From assembly GCF_036323735.1 (NCBI RefSeq), contig NC_086027.1, positions 90,032,662 through 90,096,661 of the forward strand: a DNA stretch of 64,000 nt, written 5' to 3'. A model generated the notes under the pieces. The model saw only the letters and a list, made by a program, of their open reading frames with translations. It ran no database searches and was not told the origin of the DNA. Shown one piece after another: positions 35,783 through 47,360 of this stretch. The stretch is from Rattus norvegicus (taxonomy: Eukaryota; Chordata; Mammalia; Rodentia; Muridae). The position numbers and the translations under genes are program-made. Within the stretch, counting starts at the first letter, position 1. Every line of letters starts with the position of its first letter.

Positions 35783-36108
35783 TCTCTATCATAGTGATAA
35801 AATGCCATAACTAAAGCAACTTAGAGAAGGAGGACTTATGTTTCTAGAGGGATAGGAGTCCTCCATGGCAAGGGAGCACGACAGCCAGTGGTCAGTCGCC
35901 TGAGGATGCTGAGAGCTCACATACTGAACTAACTGCAAGCTAGAAGAAGAGAGAACGAACTGGGAATGACTGAATCCTCAAAATCTGTTTTCACTCTCAT
36001 ACTTCTGTCAGCAAGGGTACATCTATTAAGCCTCCTGAAACAGTGCCACCAACTGGGGACAAAATATTCAAATGCCAGAGACTTTGGGGAATTCAAACCA
36101 CTATAGAT
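35783..36108 (-). mobile_element. Rodent interspersed repeat, family unassigned
   Basis: CATAGTGATAAAATGCC opens and AGTGCCACCAACTGGGGACA with AATTCAAACCACTA closes it. It belongs to the same class as the segment embedded in the inverted repeat arms. I have seen this pattern many times in rodent genomes but cannot fix the family name (MaLR/RMER or L1-related). Confidence 0.5.
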
Positions 36109-38583
36109 AGCTTTTAAAGTCTCTAGATCATATAATTTTTCTTTTGAGTTTTTTTCTATCCAAGAAGCAGGTAGACCCTCTTAAAATGACTCTTACTAAG
36201 GGAGATAATAATGCCCTTCAAATAAGAAAGAACTAGAGAGTAATCAGGTAGGGTTTACTTAGTGGGCTTTTAGAGGTTCAAAAGTTTGCTATGCCACGCC
36301 TCCCTCCCAGGGCCAGAGATGATTAAAATCCCATTCTATTGGACAATAATCATAGTCCTGTAGTTTTAGTCATTAGTCTTACAAGCTGCTTATTGTAAGG
36401 TTAGCCCCGGTGATCTCCAGGCCTGGATGGATTGACCCTGTGATCAGCTTCAGTGAGGCAGCTCAACTTTATTCTTGGTGAACAAGGGTTATGGAGATCT
36501 TGGAGAGTGGGTCATGGTGAATATACTTTCTTGGCTACGATAGGAGTGCTTCATTTACATGAAGAAGAATTGCCAGGAAGGTCCTTATCAGGCAAGAGAA
36601 AGTTGAACCTGTAAATCTGTCCATAGACTATGTGAATTTCCACAGACATATTTTGGGGGTTATGGGTTGGAAGGGCTGATTGGTCATAACACAGTACCTA
36701 ATTATCATACAGTGGGAAGGGCTGAGCAGTTCTTATGTGTGGAATCATGAAGCCCTTGTGGGGAGCTTTATGCAGGAGCATCCTCTACATAAGGTAGGAC
36801 ACCTGTGCTTAGAGACACTCTCCAGATAAGATCAGGCAGAGAAGAGGAAGCCCCACTGAGAAAGAGAGTCCTCCATTTTGTACTAAGCTCAGAGAGCTTA
36901 CCCAGATATGTTGAACTACGATCTTAATAGCAGGCTCTTCCAACAGTAGAGTGTAGACTAGTGTTAGGAGAAACTGACCACGTTGAAACCATGCCTAAGT
37001 GCTCAGAGTATGTGCACGTTACACATACATGTGTGTGAATATGCATAAACATGCATGTGCTGCTATGACTGTGCATGGGAGTGAACATGCCTCTGAAGAT
37101 TAGGCCTTCAGCAAACCTAATAGATTGCATATTCTGGAAACAAGGTGTAGGCCATAGCACACATCTGGACCTGACAGCATCGGCTGCTGGAGTTTGGGTG
37201 CGGATTTAGCCAACAACACACAACAGACATTAATGTATTCACTAAGGCTTACCTGGCTTCTGGATTTCTGCAGCAATCCCATAAACAGACACTTTAAAGG
37301 GGGAAAAATAACCATACTGTCAGTTCAAAGCATTTGTATTTGTGAAGCAAAGACTGCATTTGAGCTGGTTAGTAATCCTCGGTTGTCAGCTATTTTGACA
37401 GGGATGGTATTTGGTATTTGAAATGCTGCGTTTAATGGCTCTGTTCCTAGAAAATGAGGAAGTCATTTGAAGGACCGAAGACTGTCAAGAGTAATCCTAC
37501 CTGACACAATCAACTTTGCATATGAAAGGGAAGAAGACTTCCCTGAGAAGAACCAAAGTTGCTTATCTTTCAAGTGCACTTTGAGTGGATCCCCAATCTG
37601 TGCCATTTACCAACAAAACCCTAAATAATGGCACAAGGGGCTCTTGGGGAGTCCAGACACTCACACGGTCTCTTGGTGTTACCAAGCCTAGGGAATCCTC
37701 ACGTGTTTTGATTTCTAAATTCTTACAAAGTAAGGTGATGGATTTAAAAGCAAATCTCATAGTAGAGTGCTGGAAAGTACTTCTTTTTCCATTGTTCATT
37801 TGTTGGTCATGTCCCTCCTTTGATCATTTTGTCTGAGCACAGAGAGGCAGAGACTCTTAATGTAACATCTCTTCCTTCTTAGCACAGGCATGCATCAGGA
37901 GAACAAAGCACTGGGCAGCAGATCAGGAGAGAGGCAAACCATACCACAGTTTTATTCTTTGAGTTTCTTTTGCTTGAAGCCAGGTGTATTTTGGAAGACA
38001 GCTGTGCAGCTTTATAACAGAACCATCGCCTCTAGTCCATTTTTTTCTATAACTCCAATCTCTATCCCAGGTCTACTTTTCACAGCTATAGACGTGAGTA
38101 TATGTGCCCCACCCTGTGTGACGTTCTGTAGAGTTGTCATATTGTTCTACACATTTCAAGGCCCTGGTGAGTTGGTCCTGGTCTCGTTCAGCTAAATCAA
38201 CCACCACTTATTCATATCCTTTAAATACTCCTTGTGGGCACTGCACACTTCCCACCAGAAAATCCTTTTCACTCCTCAGTGCTCTCAGGGTGTCTACAAA
38301 GATTGCATAGGCCTCATTTCCTCTGACAACCTCCTCTTAGCGTGTTCACATGAGTATTAATCCGTCCTCTAGTCAGATCCTATTATTCCAAGTACATGTT
38401 CCTTCTTTTTCTTCTTCATGATCATAAATGGCTTTTAGTGAACATTGGTTGGAGAAGGATTTTACTTAACATCATGGACATGTCCCCTGAAGAGGCTTGT
38501 CACTTAAGCAACCAGTTCCTAAAGTGTGAAGAAAAACTCATGATTCATTTTTCTCTCCCCACCTCCCTTCCCTCCTTCCAACC
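36109..38583. other. Intergenic sequence, no assigned element
   Basis: Part of 36250-36900 (CTGATTGGTCATAACACAG, AAGCCCTTGTGGGGAGC) could be an old LTR. I found no termini. The rest has no repeat or exon I can support. Confidence 0.3.

Positions 38584-38634
<51 letters not shown>
38584..38634. repeat. (TC)25 microsatellite
   Basis: A pure TC run. Confidence 0.97.
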
Positions 38635-38638
<4 letters not shown>

Positions 38639-38945
38639 AGTCACTATTTTTCTCTGTGGGAGAGAGTTAACAAGCCTTGCTCTACTGTGGCTCAACAGCT
38701 CTTAGTTGATGGCTCCTTCATGCTTTCTCTTCATGCTGAACTAAATCATGTGATGCCTCTCTCATTTCTCTGAAGGGTTTCTCCTCTGGTCTTCTACCTG
38801 CCCATAACTATTATCTTGCAACAAAGAACATTATTCCTACCACATCCGACTTCTGTTCTATGTCTACCCAATCAGAGAGAATTTTGGCTAAATTTCTTTA
38901 CTATCAGAATTTTAAATTTAAAGACATAAAGCAGACATTTAAAGG

Positions 38946-38979
38946 GAGACGAGAGGAGAGAGAGGAGAGGAGAGGAGAT
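38946..38979. repeat. (GGAGA)n short repeat
   Basis: AGACGAGAGGAGAGAGAGGA followed by GAGGAGAGGAGA. Confidence 0.85.
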
Positions 38980-39589
38980 CACATTACTATACTAACATTT
39001 TCCCACAAAGCCATTCCAGAGATTTATGGGCCATAAGTATTTTCAGTATATTATTTTCCTTGAGAAGGCAGATATTTATTTTCAAGTTAGAAAGTTCAAG
39101 CTGCCTTAATATGTATTGAAGGAACATTTATGGTAAAGGTATAACAGATAAGTCCTCTGCAGGCTGTGATGATGATTGGCCAGGAGCATGGGAACTCCCA
39201 GTAGTGGTTCTCATAATTCCCACATATCCTTCCAACAGCTGGTGAATGGGAGAGTTCACTTGATTGCTCACCAAGAAAAATGAGAGCGATAACAGAAATG
39301 CAAGGCCCCCTGAGAGAGGTGACACAGTATGGCAACTCCTGGAAAAGAAATCCCCATTGAACTCATTCCTGAACATGAAGTTCATTTTTAATCATCTCTG
39401 TCAACAAAAGGAGAAAGAGCATACCACTGGTGCCAGTATAGAAAGGCAATCTACACTTAAATGGTACAAATGTGGACCTAGGGCAGAACCTTAACTCTGA
39501 TGTATGACACTGAGTGAAGACTTGTACAGTCCCTGAGAATGGGGAGGTATGGGGACATTTCCTACAAATTATTTAGTACAAGATATTAT

Positions 39590-39590
<1 letters not shown>
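38980..39590. other. Intergenic sequence without a recognised element
   Basis: I see nothing assignable. Confidence 0.35.

Positions 39591-39637
<47 letters not shown>
39591..39637. repeat. (GA)23 microsatellite
   Basis: A pure GA run, followed after about 30 bp by CT-rich sequence (39660-39745). Confidence 0.97.
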
Positions 39638-39640
<3 letters not shown>

Positions 39641-39745
39641 ATACAAGCTGCATTTTTCTCTTTTCTGTCTTATCTCTGTGTCTCCACATCTCATCTTTGT
39701 CTCTCTGTCTCTGTCTGCCTCTCTCAATCTCTTTCTCTCTTATTG

Positions 39746-41320
39746 CTCTATCACAGCTTTATAGGACAGCCATGGGCACTTGAACACTTGCTACTGGGTT
39801 GGTTCCTCCTAAGTTATGAGTTTGTAGAATTTTTAAGAATACTTCTGCAGCCAAATGGAGAAACTGAAAAACTGCAATTTCCCAGAGACCGACAACCGTT
39901 CGCTGTGGTGCTCTCCAGATCTGACTCCAATCGGGTTTCATTTGTGCAGTTATCTGTATTTTCAATGTGACTCCAAGGGGAAGCTACACTCACACTCAGG
40001 GGTGACAGCACTTCCTCTTTTCCCATCTCCTCCCTGAGCGAGGAACAACTGTCCAGGCTCCAGCAACATTGAGAGGGTTTCAGTTCCTCTCCCAGAAACA
40101 GGGATGCAGAGTGGGGTGAGGAGTGTGGCTCAGGATGGTGGAGTAGAGGAAGCCATATTTTTTTTAATCCTTACTTTTACTTAGCAACTCTCTTGCAGGC
40201 CAGGTGGACGGCTATCTGGATGACCCTGAAGGATGCTAGGACTTGCTCGGGCAGAATAGTGCTTAGTCAATCTTCTATGCCACAAGCATGAAACCAGCAG
40301 CTGGGAGCTCTGCAAAAGGGCATGGAAGATAATAATAATGATTGGGACTTATTCTAAATCCCTGTCCTCTAAAAATTATCCACCTACTGTCTCCTATTTA
40401 GTCTGGCTTCATATGTGCCACGGACTGAGTCTTGATAACTAGCATGTGTAGCTGTTATGACGTTTGCCCACTACTATTTAGACTTTACAAATGGTATTCT
40501 AGCTTGTAAAACTATTGACCCAATTCCCTATAGTCAGAGGAATTTTAGCCTAATAAAGAGATCAGTTACGTGTGTGTACATGGGTGTGCACTCTCAATTC
40601 AGTATAATTAAGAAGTGCACCCAGAAAAGATTCATTGCCAGTGTCGGGGATACCATGGAAGGTGGTCAAGTGCAGCTTTATTGAAGGAAGAAGTAGCATT
40701 TGATGGCCACCTTAACAGCAGAGGGAAGTTAAGCAGACATCAGTTTTGCAAAAGGAGTAAAGATCTGTCAGCTATGTGATTTCTCATTGGAAGGCAAGCA
40801 ACTAGCATCAGGGGAGTTACAGATGTTATGGTAGAGAAGACTGGGGAAAATTCATGAAGGGACGAAGAACAAATGTCTAAGCCCCCAGAAACAGAGCAGT
40901 CATTCTTTCTCCGTGTTGTGAGTAAAGGAACTTGCTTGCCTAGGATATTCAGCATAAATTTACCAAGAGTTGCTGCCTTAGAAAGGCTTGTCCCTGTGCG
41001 AATAACCTTAAGGATCAGATGATAAGTGATGGTTGGAGACCCTTAAGCCCAACTATTCATGTGAAAAAAAGGAAGAATCCCCAATGGGTGGCCTTCCTAA
41101 GGATATGTTTGCTTGCTTCCCTTTCTGTAATGTTGATAATGGAGGGGAATATGCATACTAGTTAACAGAGTCACGTTATAATTCATCTCTGAACATCCCA
41201 GTGTCAAAAATCCCCTTTAAACCCCTACAGTGACCTAAAAAGAAACAAAAGAACAATTAAGTAACTAATAACTATTTGATTCTAGGGTTTAATTCAAAGC
41301 TTATTTTCAAATCTCAAACT
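39746..41320. other. Intergenic sequence without a recognised element
   Basis: No family was assigned. Overlapping 60-143 codon frames near 39540-40040 run partly through the GA/CT repeats and show no domain. Confidence 0.35.
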
Positions 41321-41366
41321 CTCTCCCTCCCTCCCTCCATCCCTCCCTCCCTCCCTCCCTCCCTCC

Positions 41367-41429
<63 letters not shown>

Positions 41430-41458
41430 CCTCTCTCCCTCCCTCCCTCCCTCTCCCT
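41321..41458. repeat. (CCCT)n(TC)n(CCCT)n polypyrimidine tract
   Basis: Symmetrical layout: CCCT units, a pure TC core (41372-41430) and CCCT units again. Confidence 0.95.
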
Positions 41459-41489
41459 TAATTCATGGTCCTTTTTAAAAAACAGTGTT

Positions 41490-41655
41490 TGCCTCCGTGT
41501 ATATGTGTGTACCACACGTATGCATGGTGCTCACTGAGGTCAGAAGAGGGCAGAGACTTGAGTGACAGTTGGTCATGAGAGAACCAAGTGGCTGCTGAGA
41601 TCAGAACCTGTGCCCTGCTTTACAGGGACATCAAGCACTCTTAATCGCTGTAGCC
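41490..41655 (-). mobile_element. B3-type SINE (old)
   Basis: TATATGTGTGTACCACACGT, GAGGTCAGAAGAGGGCAGAG and CAAGCACTCTTAATCGCTGT parallel the reverse B3 consensus. Confidence 0.7.
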
Positions 41656-42207
41656 CACAGTTGTGCTTCTATCATGAAAAATTTTTCATCTTTCAATGTA
41701 GTGACCTTTTCAGGACCAAAACATGTGTTTTGTTTTTGTTTTTTGTTTGTTGCTGTTTTCTGGTTTTGTTTTTTCTGACATTTCCTTTGCTGCTAGACTT
41801 GTATTCATATTAGTTAGCAGGAAGGCTACATGGGAGGCTTTCCCAGAAGTGCCTGGACTCAGTTGGCCACCTTACTTTTTCAGATGCTCCACTCTAAATA
41901 TTATGTCTACCAAGGGGCAGAGACTAAGGTTCTTGAGAATCTGTCCACTGCAGGATCAAACCCGGTGACTAAATATGTGTGCCTCTTGAATTTTATAGAA
42001 AAGGAATGTACTTTCTTGTGTACTAAGATTGATATAAGTTTGATGTAACATATGTGCCTTCTCATAGTAATCACAACAGTCCTACAAAGCAGTGCTCTGT
42101 CAGAGAAGCAGCTGAATAGCAGCAGACCAAAGAGAGTCCTGGAGCATGTAACAGAAGGCCAGGGGCTGGATCTCCTCACTTCTCACTCTAGGGATAATGT
42201 TCTAGGT

Positions 42208-42415
42208 CAGTGATCCTCAATCTGTGAGTTGGAATGATGACCCTTTCACAGGGGTGACTTAAGACCATCAGAAAACACATAATACATTACAATTCCTAAC
42301 AGCAGCAAAATTGTGGTTATGAAGTTGTAAGAAAAATAGTTTGATGGTTCGGAGTCACCACAGCATGTGGATGTGTATTAAAGAGTCGCAGCATTAGGAA
42401 GGTTGAGAAGCACTG
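42208..42415. mobile_element. URR1-type hAT element
   Basis: Terminal inverted repeats CAGTGATCCTCAA and TTGAGAAGCACTG. The body has ATGACCCTTTCACAGGGGTG, AACAGCAGCAAAATTGTGG and GATGGTTCGGAGTCACCAC. Confidence 0.88.
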
Positions 42416-42549
42416 CTCTAAGCTTCCCTATAGTCCTTTTGTCCTAGCAATCAGAGCAAATGCCTTTTGCAAATTTGCTGTGCACTTCTTCACCACTAGA
42501 GGGGGAGCAAGGACCTTCAAAGTTAACGCATGGTTTCTTGCAAGCAACT

Positions 42550-42701
<152 letters not shown>

Positions 42702-43443
42702 ACAATGAAACTGTTCACTGTCTCCCCAATGTGCCTGTTTTTGTATGTTAATGTAGTTTAAAGTATATTGTAAGGTAATGAACTATAAATACAATGTAAC
42801 AAGATTAAGGATACATGTGAATACTGACATACAGTTATATGAGCCCATGTTCTTTTTTTCATTTATATACACGTACAGGAGACTTACTGTTTTATAATAT
42901 TTACCATCAACCTTCAGGATTAAATCATATGATATATGAAACTAATCATGGCTACTTTCTTCAAGCCTATCTCTTTCTACTTAAAGAAAAGGTTAAAAAA
43001 TCAATGGGGAATAGAAAAAAATCATTGGGGAATAGAAATTTTGTTTCTATTATATCATATTACTCTAAAATTGTCCTTTCCCAAAATAAGTCTCCAAGGA
43101 CTATGTCTTTCCTTAATGTACCAGGAACTACATTATATCTTTATCTTTCTTGAGTAAAACATGATTATATTTAATTCATCCCTCTAAAACTCACTCCAAT
43201 GGACTAATATAGGGTAAAACTAATCTTCATACATTTTCACTGACAATGATCTACAAGATTAAATCCTACCTGGAGATTAACCTAGCAGCCTACATTTAAA
43301 AACCTAAAAGAATAGCGATAACTCATTTACTGTAGGGACAAAGCCGAATGAAGAAGTGAAATTCCGTGAACATGGGCTCCATAAAATACTAGAAAGGAGT
43401 TCTATCTGTTCTAGCATTTGAAAATCACCAAAATAAAATCCCC

Positions 43444-43444
43444 A

Positions 43445-43517
<73 letters not shown>

Positions 43518-43529
43518 CCTATCTATCTA

Positions 43530-43586
<57 letters not shown>
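43444..43586. repeat. (TATC)n tetranucleotide repeat
   Basis: About 18 perfect units, a short break (TCTCCTATCTATCTATATC) near 43514-43532, then about 13 more units. Confidence 0.97.
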
Positions 43587-43589
43587 GTC

Positions 43590-46100
43590 GGGGCTGGGGA
43601 GATGACTGAACATAGGAAGTAGTGAGCATTTTGTCGCCCAGATGTTCAGATAGCCAAAAAGTCTATAGATAAAGATGTGATGGTAGTTTGCAAAGGAAGC
43701 TGGGAAATGTATTCTTTGGTCATTGGGAAATTATGGTTCCTAATGCCCAGATGATATGAAAATGCAAGGAAGGAGTATTACAGCTGTTTTCTGCTGAGGC
43801 AGAGTCTTTGTCACAGGGGTTATATATGGGTCATTGAAGAGGGGATCCTCTGGCCATGTAGCGAGGAGAGATCTTAACTTGATTGGCTGTGATGGGTCGG
43901 GTGATTGCTGTCCTATATTCCTGAACAAACTTGGAAAATTATGATTAGAGGGCCCTAAGAAGGTGATTTGGTTAGGGGGGATTTTCTGGGAAAGTTCAGA
44001 GATGAGGACAAGCAGGAGGGAGAGAGTGAGCACAGAGTTGATTTAGGGTGACAGTGACTGGTCCCATTGCTGGGACTGTTGCACTTAAATGAGCTATCAG
44101 AAGCAGGGAGCTACGGAGCCTCAAAAGAAGGAAACAGGAGAAATAGATGATTAATGTAAAGAACTATGTCTGGCCTGGGGTAAAAGGGATGAAGTTCACC
44201 CTTAGCCAGGTTCTCCATAGCATCTATGAGGTATTTCAGAAGATGTATCAGAAGCACATGGAGCTATTGTGGGGCAAAAGCTATAGTGGGAGCTTGCTTG
44301 GAATGGGTATATGGTGGAGTCTATTAAGTAAAAGACCTAATAGACAGGGTAGAAATATATGTGTTAGGATAATAATAAGGAAAGCGTGATCAAGATGGGG
44401 AGCCAGAAGCCCATACAAGGGAGAAGGCTTCTAGTTGGACTTTTCCTGCTCCTTGTCCTAAGCCCTGCTTCAAATGAGCTATGACTTGTTAGTGTGGAAG
44501 CAGCAGATTAAGAGAGGAGGGCACAATCCCATCCCAGCAGTCAGATCTGGTGCCTTTTGACCTTGGAGTACCACAGCAGTCAAGTCGCCATACTCTTGCT
44601 GATCGATGCTAAGCTGATCGGCACTGGTGATGCAGTGAGGAGGGTAACCAATGCACAGAAGGCTCCAGCCCATATGTTTAGTTCTGAGTGTCTAAAACAG
44701 TGGCCACAGTAGCAAGAAGATTGATGAATTGGGTGGTCCATGGCCCATTAGTCTCCTTTTAGAGGGATTTGGGGTACCATTGTCTTGGTAACTGTTTCAA
44801 AGCTGAAAGAAGGGTGAAGAGGAGGCTACAGTTAGAGGTAGAGTTCCTCAGAAGAGGGTCCATTCAGGGAACCACAATAAAACTTAACAGTTGAGGAAGA
44901 TTTATAACACCAGACAGGAGGTGATAACTGTACAACTTTGTGAGGGACATTAATAGACAAAGTTGCATGAAAACTTTTATATAAAGATTAGCATGAGTTA
45001 AGTGCAATTGTTTAACTGTCTGGACCATGTACTGGAGTTCTTTAGAAGGATAAGGCAAAATTAGTTGTTTCTTTAAATTAGATTCCCACATAATCTTTCA
45101 TAGCTGATTTTTTATATATCTGATTTTGAGTATTATCTTAAACAAACTTTAAGTTTACTTTAAACTTGCTTTAGGCTTAATTTTGACAAACATGCATACT
45201 ACTTCATATATGATGGGAGAAAAAAGTTGGTCTGTCCCTCCAAGCTTGTCTCTGAAAATGAATTATATTTGTACTGAGCATGACTGAATACAAACTTGTA
45301 TATATCTTTATCAGTGTTTATCATTAACAGTTTAGAACAAGTTGGTACCTTTCAGAAGATTAGGACTTTTATCCCTATTAAATTTGAGTCTTAAAAGTTT
45401 ACAATATTTGAATTAATGATCTGTTAGTATCAAAATAAATTCTAAATCATAAATATAGTTCACAGAGAGAGTGGGAGCCTCATTTTTGAGATCCTTTTAC
45501 AATATGCTTTTACAAAAAATATTGACTCACTTTCTCCAAACAGTTAAAGTTCAATAAAAACAGCAAAGGGAACCTTAGGGACTTATAAACATTAATCATC
45601 AAATATATGTTACACATGTTCATGGTTTTTTGCTCATCTGTTATTTTTCATTCTCTGGACCAATATGATCATACAATAAAAAACCATGCTAATCTAAAGT
45701 ATCTTGAAGCCCTGCTGCTGCCTCCTTAATATAAGGAGCATGAAATAAACCATTGTGGAGACCTGGTGTTGCCTCTTTGTTTAAAAATGGGGGAAGACGA
45801 TGGTAAGTAGAGGAATACCATGTGATCATTTTAACCAAGATGGCAGTCAAGTCACATGTCATGCTTCTATCCTGATGTTACCAGCGAAGAAGGTGGCAAG
45901 TCACATGATGCTTGGTCATCAGCCCAGATGACAACAAACTACGTGGCACTCCAAAGTCAGCTCACCAAGATCATGCCACTTCCCCAAACAACTGGCGAAT
46001 CTATGTTCCATACAGGGTTTATTATAGCAAATTAAAATTTGCTATACATTCTTTTAAAATCATGCTCAAACAACTTACAAATCCTAAAATACAGAATGTT
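43590..46100 (-). mobile_element. Possible degraded LTR retrotransposon tract
   Basis: Minus-strand frames here read like old retroviral protein debris. One at 43740-44033 starts with a hydrophobic leader-like MLTLSLLLVLISELSQK. One at 44864-45091 has alternating polar and hydrophobic segments. At 45730-45780 a GGAGCATGAAATAAACCATT and GGTGTTGCCTCTTTG pair resembles the end of an LTR in the + orientation, which conflicts with the strand of the frames. No gag, RT or integrase motif could be confirmed and no LTR pair found, so this remains weak. Confidence 0.22.
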
Positions 46101-46639
46101 AATATTTTGACAAGTGCTTTAAAGACAGTAAACAAAAACCAATAAAAGGGAGAGGAGAATTCAGAGAGTTAAACAGCTTGTATTTTGTAACCTCTGTAGG
46201 AAATAAGCTACTTCTTAGTTGTTCTCCACTGCAAAAATGTCTTTTCCAGGGCTATTCTGTTTTTCTGTTTTCTTTAACTTGTCACCAGGTCAGATAGCTG
46301 GTTTCTGATCTCAGGGTACTTTGAAGGAAACTTTTAAACAAACATGCTTGAGTCTGGGACAGCTTGACCAAATTTCAGTCGCAGAACTAGCCTTCTCAGG
46401 AAAGTAAGGCAGCATAAAACTTTTTTAAAAAGTATTATTCTTACCCAAAAGATCTTTGAATCTTTTTTTAAAACTGAATCCAGTGATCTACATATCCATA
46501 CCAATTTATGTGTATCTATAGACGAGTGCAGACAATCTGTAATGCTTTAACCTATAAGGTGGGATGCTGCCACTTTATAGGGACAGAAGTGACTTCCACA
46601 TTCCACTATGAAAGCTGGGAAATATAGTTTTTCAGCAGA

Positions 46640-47105
46640 AAGCCATTGAGATCAGTGATCACCTGATAAAAATGCTTCTACCAGCCTGAGTACCTGAGAT
46701 CGAGTTCATGGAACCCACATATAGCAGGATTTATAGTGTGAAGATCTATAATCTCGGACTTCCTATGAAGAGATCAGAGGAAGAGAAAGGAGAGACCTTC
46801 AAATGCCTTGATCCAGGGTGCCTGAAGTATGTAGTAAAGAGACTATAAGTCCTTCCTGAATATTAACCAACTCTTACCCTGCTCACCATATGAGATCAGA
46901 CCAGATTGGAACAGTCAGGGTGTTATGGTCTTAGACTAAACCTTGTCTCAAACAAGAAGAAAGGCTTATATTAACACCTGAATCCTACCTATGATCCGTG
47001 CACACAGGCCATGGTCTGAGCAAGCCCTTATTTACAAACATGAATATGTGTATATACATATATGGACATACATAAATACAAACATTATACACACCCACAC
47101 CTCAA
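46640..47105 (+). mobile_element. RSINE1/B4-like composite SINE
   Basis: GCCTGAGTACCTGAGATCGA, GGAACCCACATATAGCAGG, then AACCTTGTCTCAAACAAGAA and a CA-rich end (CATTATACACACCCACACC). This order is seen in rodent B4/RSINE composites. It is old and diverged. Confidence 0.55.
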
Positions 47106-47127
47106 AATTTTTGAAAAATATGAATTG

Positions 47128-47360
47128 AAAATAGGAACTGAAGAGATAGCTTAACAGGTAAAAACAGACAGTACTTTTACATTAGATCCAAGTACAGTTG
47201 CCAGGACTCACTTCAGATGGGTCACAAATGCCTGTAACTGCAGCCTCTTGGAGATTGTATGCCTCTGACCTCTGTGGGGACCTACACTAACATGAACATG
47301 CATATCTGCAGACATAGAGAAACCCATATGCATTATTAAAAATAATGAAAAAACAAACCA
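47128..47360 (+). mobile_element. B3-type SINE
   Basis: GAACTGAAGAGATAGCTTAA, TTGCCAGGACTCACTTCAG, GCCTCTGACCTCTGTGGGGA and an A-rich end. Confidence 0.7.

Noticed and set aside
37563..37836. Overlapping frames on both strands with NNGT/TNKT-like glycosylation motifs
   Set aside because: No splice sites, no domain, and open on both strands by chance.
43444..43586. Regularly spaced repeats resembling an array
   Set aside because: It is a TATC microsatellite with no spacers. No CRISPR-like structure exists anywhere in the window.
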